From contig JABMCL010000732.1 in NCBI GenBank assembly GCA_018857735.1, positions 1,122,001 through 1,186,000 of the forward strand: a DNA stretch of 64,000 bases, read 5' to 3'. Position 1 is the first letter of the stretch, and the number at the start of each line of letters is the position of its first letter. The notes under the pieces were generated by a model. It was not told the origin of the DNA and ran no database searches. It saw only the letters and a program-made list of their open reading frames with translations. The stretch is from Alviniconcha marisindica. Its lineage: Eukaryota; Mollusca; Gastropoda; Provannidae. This document shows positions 52,635-60,620 of this stretch, one piece after another. Position numbers and translations under genes: made by a program.

Positions 52635-55600
52635 TCTATGTGCACATACATGCACATACACACACACACTTCAATAAGTTCTATACTGTTTCAAACAGCA
52701 GTCAACCAGTCTGTAACTACATGCAGTCATTATGTACCCACCACAGCCACCAATTATGCAAGACTGGCATTACGTGATTGTGGATAGTCGCTTACCTGGG
52801 GTTTAACAATAACAATCTACAAACCAACCACACATGAGACAGGCAAAAGGTTTTATATTTGTCTCTTCTTATTTTAGATACACAGCGAAGGTTAGCCTTA
52901 GGTCTCTGTGACTAGGAATACGCTTGAGACAGCAAACATTACCTGATGTTACGTGAATGAGCTTTCAAGGTACACACTGGGTTCCCAGTCTTGTCTGTCA
53001 GGTGGCTGATGTCAAGACGCTGGTTACACTGCAACCATCAACACAGAGGTGTTTATCATAGCTGGTAATCATCATGATCAGTTTTGCAGTGTGCTTATTG
53101 TGAACACAGTGCTCAGCGTTTTCAAGTCAAGTTGTTATTTACGCCATAAAAAAATGCCTTTGCATGTGACACTTTAAAAACAACCCCAAAACCCACTAAA
53201 TAACACAAAATAAAACAACATGAAGTGATCACAAAAATAGGGGCCGGTAAAGTGGATTCAAAAAGTATACACTTGATGCATGTGAGATGAACATTATGAA
53301 AGAAGTATCAAAAGTATTGTCTACAAATAACCCTTGCTGATCATACAAAGCAGCTAATGGCCATGGAAACAGAGTTTCTCCCTATCCACCCCCCCCCCAC
53401 GAAATAGAAACTAAGAATGATAACAGCTTCCCCCCTCCACCCCCAACCCATAGAATCAGAAAGGCAACAGCTTCCCCCCTCCACACCCAACCCATAGAAT
53501 TAGAAAGGCAACAGCTTCCCCCCTCCACACCCAACCCATAGAATTAGAAAGACAACAGCTTCCCCCCTCCACACCCAACCCATAGAATTAGAAAGACAAC
53601 AGCTTTCCCCCAACACCCCCAACCCACAGAATTAGAAACTAGAAAGACAACAGCTTTCCCCCCTCCACCCTCAACCCATAGAATTAGGCAACAGCTTCCC
53701 CCCTCCACCCCATAGAATTAGAAAGGCAACAGCTTCCCCCCTACACCCCAACCCATAAATTAGAATGGCAACAGCTTCCCCCCTCCACCCCAACCCATCC
53801 AATTAGAAAGGCAACAACTTCCCCTATCCACCCTCTCCCTATAGATAATAGAAAAGCAACAGCTTCCCCCTTCCCCACATAGAAAGGCAACAGCTTCCCC
53901 CTTCCCCACATAGAAAGGCAACAGCTTCCCCCTTCCCCACATAAAGGCAACAGCCTCCCCCCTTCCCCACATAGAAAGGCAACAGCTTCCCCCCCTTCCC
54001 CACACAGAATGGCAACAGCTTCCACCCTTCCCCACACAGAAAGGCAACAGCTTCCCCCTTCCCCACATAGAAAGGCAACAGCTTCCCCCCTTCCGCTCAC
54101 AGAATGGCAACAGCTTCCCCCCTTCCCCACATAGAAAGGCAACAGCTTCCCCCCTTCCCCCCACAGAATGGCAACAGCTTCCACCCTTTCCCACACAGAA
54201 AGACAACAGCTTCCCCCCTTCCCCCCATACAAAGGCAACAGCTTCCCCCCTTCCCACACAGAAAGGCAACAACTTCCCCCCTTCCCCACACAGAATGGCA
54301 ACAGCTTCCCCCCTTCCCCACACAGAAAGGCAACAGCTTCCCCCCTTCCCCACATAGAATGGCAACAGCTTCCCCCTTTCCCCACACAGAATGGCAACAG
54401 CTTCCCCCCTTCCCCACACATAATGGCAACAGCTTCCCCCCTTCCCCACACAGAATGGCAACAGCTTCCCCCCTTCCCCACACAGAAAGGCAACAGCTTC
54501 CCCCTTTCCCCACACAGAAAGGCAACTGCTTCCCCCCTCAAGGCAACAGATCCCATAAAAGGCAACATGCTCCCCCCCCCCCCCCACCAAGAGTGGCAAC
54601 AGAGGACTGACCGCTGTGACGAAGAGATAAGCATGGGAGGCATGCGGGTTGAACTGGACACAACTGATGTCCCACTTGCTCTGTCTAGCGATGCGCGTCA
54701 CATTGCGATCTTCCCCCTCCTCAGGGTTCTCCAGATTCACATAGGCCAGCGTCTTCTTGCTGCAATCAGACACAAGTCATTCTCCTCATTAATTATTTTT
54801 TAATAATGTCACATACTAACTAATGTTGGAATGAGATTATATATGACATGCTCTCCTAGCATTGCTTCATCAGTTCATATGTCAAGTTGGCAAGTATGCT
54901 CAGACATATTTCTTTACATTTACACTTGTTATAGTCTTCTGTTTGCCACTGCTTGTTCTCATGAATGATTCAGCACAATAGAAGGTTCAAAAGAATGCTA
55001 TTTATTAGGACAAAACACAACATGCCAATTTTCGGTGTAATCCCCTTTTATTAAGCTACAAAACAACACTTGAACAACAATTTAAACAGTGTTAAACAAG
55101 GAAAAATAAGATGGAAAGCTAAGACAATCATCTGACGTGCTAGCAGTCATTCTTGCATGATATCTACTCATCAGTAGCTTAGCAAGGACCTGTTGTTAGA
55201 CAGGTTTTTGACTGAACCTAAGCTACAATCCTTGTAAAATAAAGTTTTTGAGTTCAAGTTCGAGTTTGAGTTCTTGTTTCAGATTGTTAGCGCCAGCTCA
55301 TTGTATTCTGTGATACTCTGTGCTGTCAGCTCATTGTATTCTGTGATACTCTGTGCTGTCTATGGAGTCTTCTTGGCTGCAAGGTAACGTTGCCATTGTG
55401 TAGCTGTTGAACTGGACCCCCAATCAGCCTGCAGGGCTATTCTACAGCTCTAAATCTGTGGACATAACTATAGTGTCGCTGTCTGGCCGAGGTGGTCAGC
55501 TAGAGGCTTCCTGCTCTACCTGTGCACCATCTGTTTCATTTCCAGCAGCAGTGCCCACCACCTCTCTTTTTGGATGCTGTGTGCTTCAGGGAGAATTTGT

Positions 55601-58417
55601 AACCCTTTGCCTTCAGCGCTATTTGGACCTTGTCATGCACTGGTCCCTCCCATTGCACAATCACCCCATCAGGTCTTTACTGATGGATTTGGACCCCCAA
55701 TCAGTTGGGTGGTTGGGTCTGATAGTGGACTGGGTTCCACTGCTGGTGGATTTGCCAATTTCTTCAGTGCCTTCCATTTTTTCTTCTTCTTGTCAGCTTA
55801 TCTTTTTGTCAGCTTCAAATTCCATGCATCACAGATTGACCACATCAGGGTGCAGACTGACCACGTCAGGGTGTCAGTGCTGCTCATGTTCAGAAAGGCC
55901 AGAGTTGGTCTTGAATCTTTAGCTGCACTTGGAAGGATGGGAGTAGGGGGTGGGTGTGAGGGGTGGGGGGCCTCCCAACTTTGCTGTGTGGAGCATGGCA
56001 TTCATTTCCAGTCTATGTGCCCTGCTGAAGATGTCACAGCATAGCTTGCACCCAAAGAGGATACTTTCTTCTCCATGGGTCTCAACTTTTGCCATGCGGT
56101 CACTGAGCAGCTGAAAGAAGCTAAACATGTGTTCGTGAATATTTCAGGTTTGTTGCCAGCAGCTTGAAGAAGAATGGTGTATTAGTGAACATTTCTGGTT
56201 TCTTGTCAGCAACTTGAAGAAGAATCCCTCTTCTTGAAGTTCTTCCTCGCTGATTTGCCCCTCATTGGGGGTGGACCCACCCTCTTCTGTCTCTTACTAG
56301 TTGTTATATGAGCATGTGCCAAAAGGTGCTGCTTAGAAGGTGGACATTAGGGTGAAAAATAAAAGCAGAAAAGTCATTTAGCAAGTAACACCATTTAAAA
56401 GATGTTTTTTTTAACATTTCAGGTCTAAAAAAGATAACCTGATGAAGAAGTCTGGGGAAAAGACATTTAAAGACGGACACCTGAATCTGTCGAAAAAACA
56501 CAGGACACAAGTTTGTTTTGATTTAACTTGAATTAATGATTGCTATAAATCTTGGGGAAAAAATAAACACCATCATTTATAACAAGACAGTAAAACTTAA
56601 ATGCTCAATTCATTTTTTATTTCATATTCAAAATCATCAATGATGTCCTGTGTTACATCCACAGACTGATTTTTTTTTTTAAAAAAATAAAAATTTTAAC
56701 CCCAAAATGAATAAAAAATAAATTTTAAAAATTTAGGGTGTTTATTAAATTTATAAAGCATTTTGTTTCCATGACTCGATGAAATAAGGTCATCAACAAA
56801 AAAAAATTTTACTTTTTTATCTGTGGATGTAAGATTATTGGATAACATAACATTTCCCGCTCACAATACACAGCTTAAAAAAATAAAGGCTGATTTCCCT
56901 ACACTGCAAAAAAATTTCCCAGTGATTAGATTTTTTAATGATGAATAAAAAATTTTGCTTGTATAGTTGTAATTTGTCAAAGGCCCTTTTTCGCAGTTTA
57001 TTGGGATGTAAAACTCTATGGTGGACACAACACTTCTTTCCTGTAAAAACTATGCAAAATTTAAAATCATTATTTTTTCCTACATTTGAACATTGCTGTA
57101 AATACTAAACAAGGCCGAAACCATTTTTTTAAAGTAATGCACTGTCGGATGCCTCGCATATCAGAGGACACAAGGAATATGTAAACTGGACAGCAGTAGG
57201 ACTTAGAAAAAAATACAGCCAAGTTGTCATTATTATTTTTTCATTGACAAAACAGAAAACCATGTGAATTACAAATGTACATTCACCCTATACCCATTGT
57301 TAACAGCAGGTAAAATTCAAAAAAAGCAGATTCATTAAGTTCACTACCGGAAAACAACTGAAAATTTAAGAACCAGAAACATAATGCAAAAAAATGGGAA
57401 ATGATACAAAGATAGGAATTTCCCTTAAACTAATTCTTCCCATCCCTTAAATTTAAAAAAAATTTGTTTTCTGGTTGGCCTAGCATTGGCAATCTTTTTA
57501 AATTTCCGTTTCCAAATCAGGGGCCCGGACAACGGTTCATGCTCCCCAAAAGTTGTCCCTTCGGTAAAAACATGCCGCCCTTTTTTGGGCTCGTCAGCCG
57601 AAAAAAGAAACGCAGGACAAAAAACAAAAAAACTGTTTTGAGGAAAATGTCTCCTATTTATGGTTGCAAAATTGGAGACCACAGCATATAAGATATTGTG
57701 TGTTTCACCCCGGTGTGTTTTTGATTTTCCCCCCAAAGTATACATATCATATCGACATTAGGTAATATTACTAAAAAAAAAATATTTTATATATATATTA
57801 TATATTTATAATAATTTTAAAATAGGCTGTAGTTGAAACATAATAAAACAAAATACCAGGTTTCCCCCTTTTTAAATTTCTTTCATTTGGTTTTTCTCCC
57901 TATAACTTCCACCCCCACCCTACATTGTGCCACAGTGTATTGTATTTTTTGTTGTTTAATTTTTTGTCTTCAGTTGATATTTATAGTGAATTGTCCAAAA
58001 ATTCTACTTTTTATGCTGCATGTATTGATTTTTACTGCAATGCACATATAAAACTACATCAGTTAAGAAATTCTATTCTGGCTTTCATGTTTCAGCACAC
58101 ACTTTAGAAGAAAACGTTGCTGAAAAAAAAAAAGAATCAAAACAACAGAACAAAGCTTTTTTATCCCCCAAAAGGGAAGGCCTGGGAAGATAAAATAATT
58201 TTAAAAAAAAAAAAAATTCCCCCAAACAAATGTTTTAAAGTTTTCTTTTTTCTTTCTTTTCTTTTTTGTTTTTGTTTTTGTTGTTTGTACTAAAAGGTAA
58301 AAGATAATTTACGGTATGCCTTTTTTAAAAACTCTTAGTTCACATCACAGAGGGAATAATAAAAATTAGAGTTGCAGAAAGGGATTTAGGAGTAAAAATT
58401 TTTGTTGGCATCATGCT

Positions 58418-58449
<32 letters not shown>

Positions 58450-60559
58450 ACGATGAAACAAAAAGAAAAAAAAAGCGTCCGGGCAGCGGGAAAACAACTC
58501 CAAAGTGTGCCGTGAAAAAAACGGGGATTTTTCCCATTACGGAAACACTGAAGTATGTTTCCTTTCTCAAAAAAACTAAGAAAAACAGTTGTTGATCGAA
58601 ACTGGACATTTCTGTGCAAAAAAATTGGCACTCGCGATCAAAAAACTGACCTTGTTTCATCCGAGAAACAGCGGGGTATCGAACGAAGACATCACTTTGA
58701 ATTTACACCCCCCGAAACCTGTTAATAATGTATTATTAAAAACGAAGAAAATGCAAAAAAAAACTTGTACCAAAAGAAAAGTAACTATTTAATCTGCGGA
58801 CGCAACATCACATTTTGATTGAAACTGTAAAAAGGTACATGACCCAAATCGAAAATTCACTCACCTTTCCCTTTTTGGCACCATGTTTGAAGAGAAAGTA
58901 GGCGCAAAGCATTTTGGGTAAACATGGCCGCGCTTTTTGCAAAAGACCGCGGTCACAAAATCGACGTTTATCCCCAGAATCGGCAAATTTTCATAAACAC
59001 GACAAAATAAAAAAAAAAGAAATTTTAAAATTTAAATTTTTATTACGAAGAATCCAAGCTTTTATTATCACTGCTTTGGGCTAAACACTGATTTTAGCAA
59101 AACCTTCTTTGTTTTACCACCACAAGTCCCAGTGAATATAGCAGACGAACGTTTTCGTAGCACGGAACCGACCCAATGGTTTGATCAAAAAAAACATATG
59201 TTTTTTCAATTTTCAGATTTTACAAATAGTTATGAGCCGTTTTCTCAACATTAAAAAGCTTTGACTATGTCCTTTAGCACAAAAAGGTTGCCAAAAAAGG
59301 GAAAAAGCAAACAAAACGACAATGAAGGGGTGCACCCGAAATGTCCACCCTTCCTTTGCCGATTTTCGCCCCGGGCCGGGTAAATTTTCATATTTTTTTA
59401 ACTCAAAATGACTTTGGGAGTAAGTTTATCTTTATTATCTCTTTGATGCATACTCTTTCAGATAAAGTTAGGTTTGTTCAGAGAAAACTTAAACCTGAAG
59501 AAGCATTTACGACCAAAAAATGGATGGTCCTCGCCGAGCACCTTTTGGCACAGGCTCATATAGATCCTGTATCACTGTCTACAGACAGACATGTACATTA
59601 TTTATGTCATCATCTGATCAAGTGTCCTGCATGGATTAAACAGCTGTGCTAAGTTCAATGAGATACTCACCCTGCCAGCACAGCATGGGAGCCAAGACAA
59701 TCCACTGCCATGGCATTGGCCTGTAAGTAAAAGACACACAGTAATCATACTTTTTTTAATAGCCATATATTATCAAATACTTAGCCCTGAATCATACCTG
59801 GCCAATCGATGAATCTGGCAATGAAAAATGAAACTGTCAAAAATTGAGCTCAAGAGGGGGGCATACTGTACATACCAAGTAACCAACCCTGACACAAACT
59901 AAAGGTACGGGAGAGCTCTATTAAGCTAGCCATGACATTGACAAGCCTAGCCAGACTATCTGTCAAAGACTCACACCTAACTCAGACCATCATCAGTGTT
60001 CTTTTTATGATAGTGTAGTGTAACTCCAGGCTGCAATTCAAAAAGGCCTCTAAACAGTAACACTGACAATCCCCCCCCCCCCCCCCACACACACACAAGC
60101 CTTGACAGGGGACAAGTCTTAAACAACAAAGATGACAGACCTGCCTGGGGATGTTTAACAAAACCAACAACGGCCTTGTAGACAAAAACCCATTTATGGT
60201 TTAGTCTTCTGCTACTCTGAGTCTGACCCTAGGACTAGAAGAGCACAAAGACTACTAGGAACAGACCCAACACCTGTCGTCTCACACTCCTTCCCCCTTA
60301 CTGTCTGTGAATGGAACCTCGTCCCCACAGCTATTTCTTCAGCCCCTTCATTCACGTCCTTTCTGAGTTGACTAGGCTGCAGTCTTCACAACCCATGATC
60401 ATGCAAGACATTTTTCAAATTGGTGTGGTGTCTATAAACTATAAAGGTGCCAAAAGCCATGTAGCTGAATCAATGAATGGTACAGTGATTATCAGCTACA
60501 TGGCTCTCTATACTACTTGAACTCTAGTACCAGCAAATGCCCTTCATCCTTCCCCATCT

Positions 60560-60620
<61 letters not shown>

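Noticed and set aside
53741..54773. A 337-codon minus-strand frame seeming to extend WDR59 exon 3
   Set aside because: It reads through the exon 3 donor into the C-rich array. Exon 4 continues the family alignment exactly from the predicted donor.
55407..55922. A 171-codon plus-strand open frame
   Set aside because: No family features. The opposite strand shows the more protein-like, though broken, segments.
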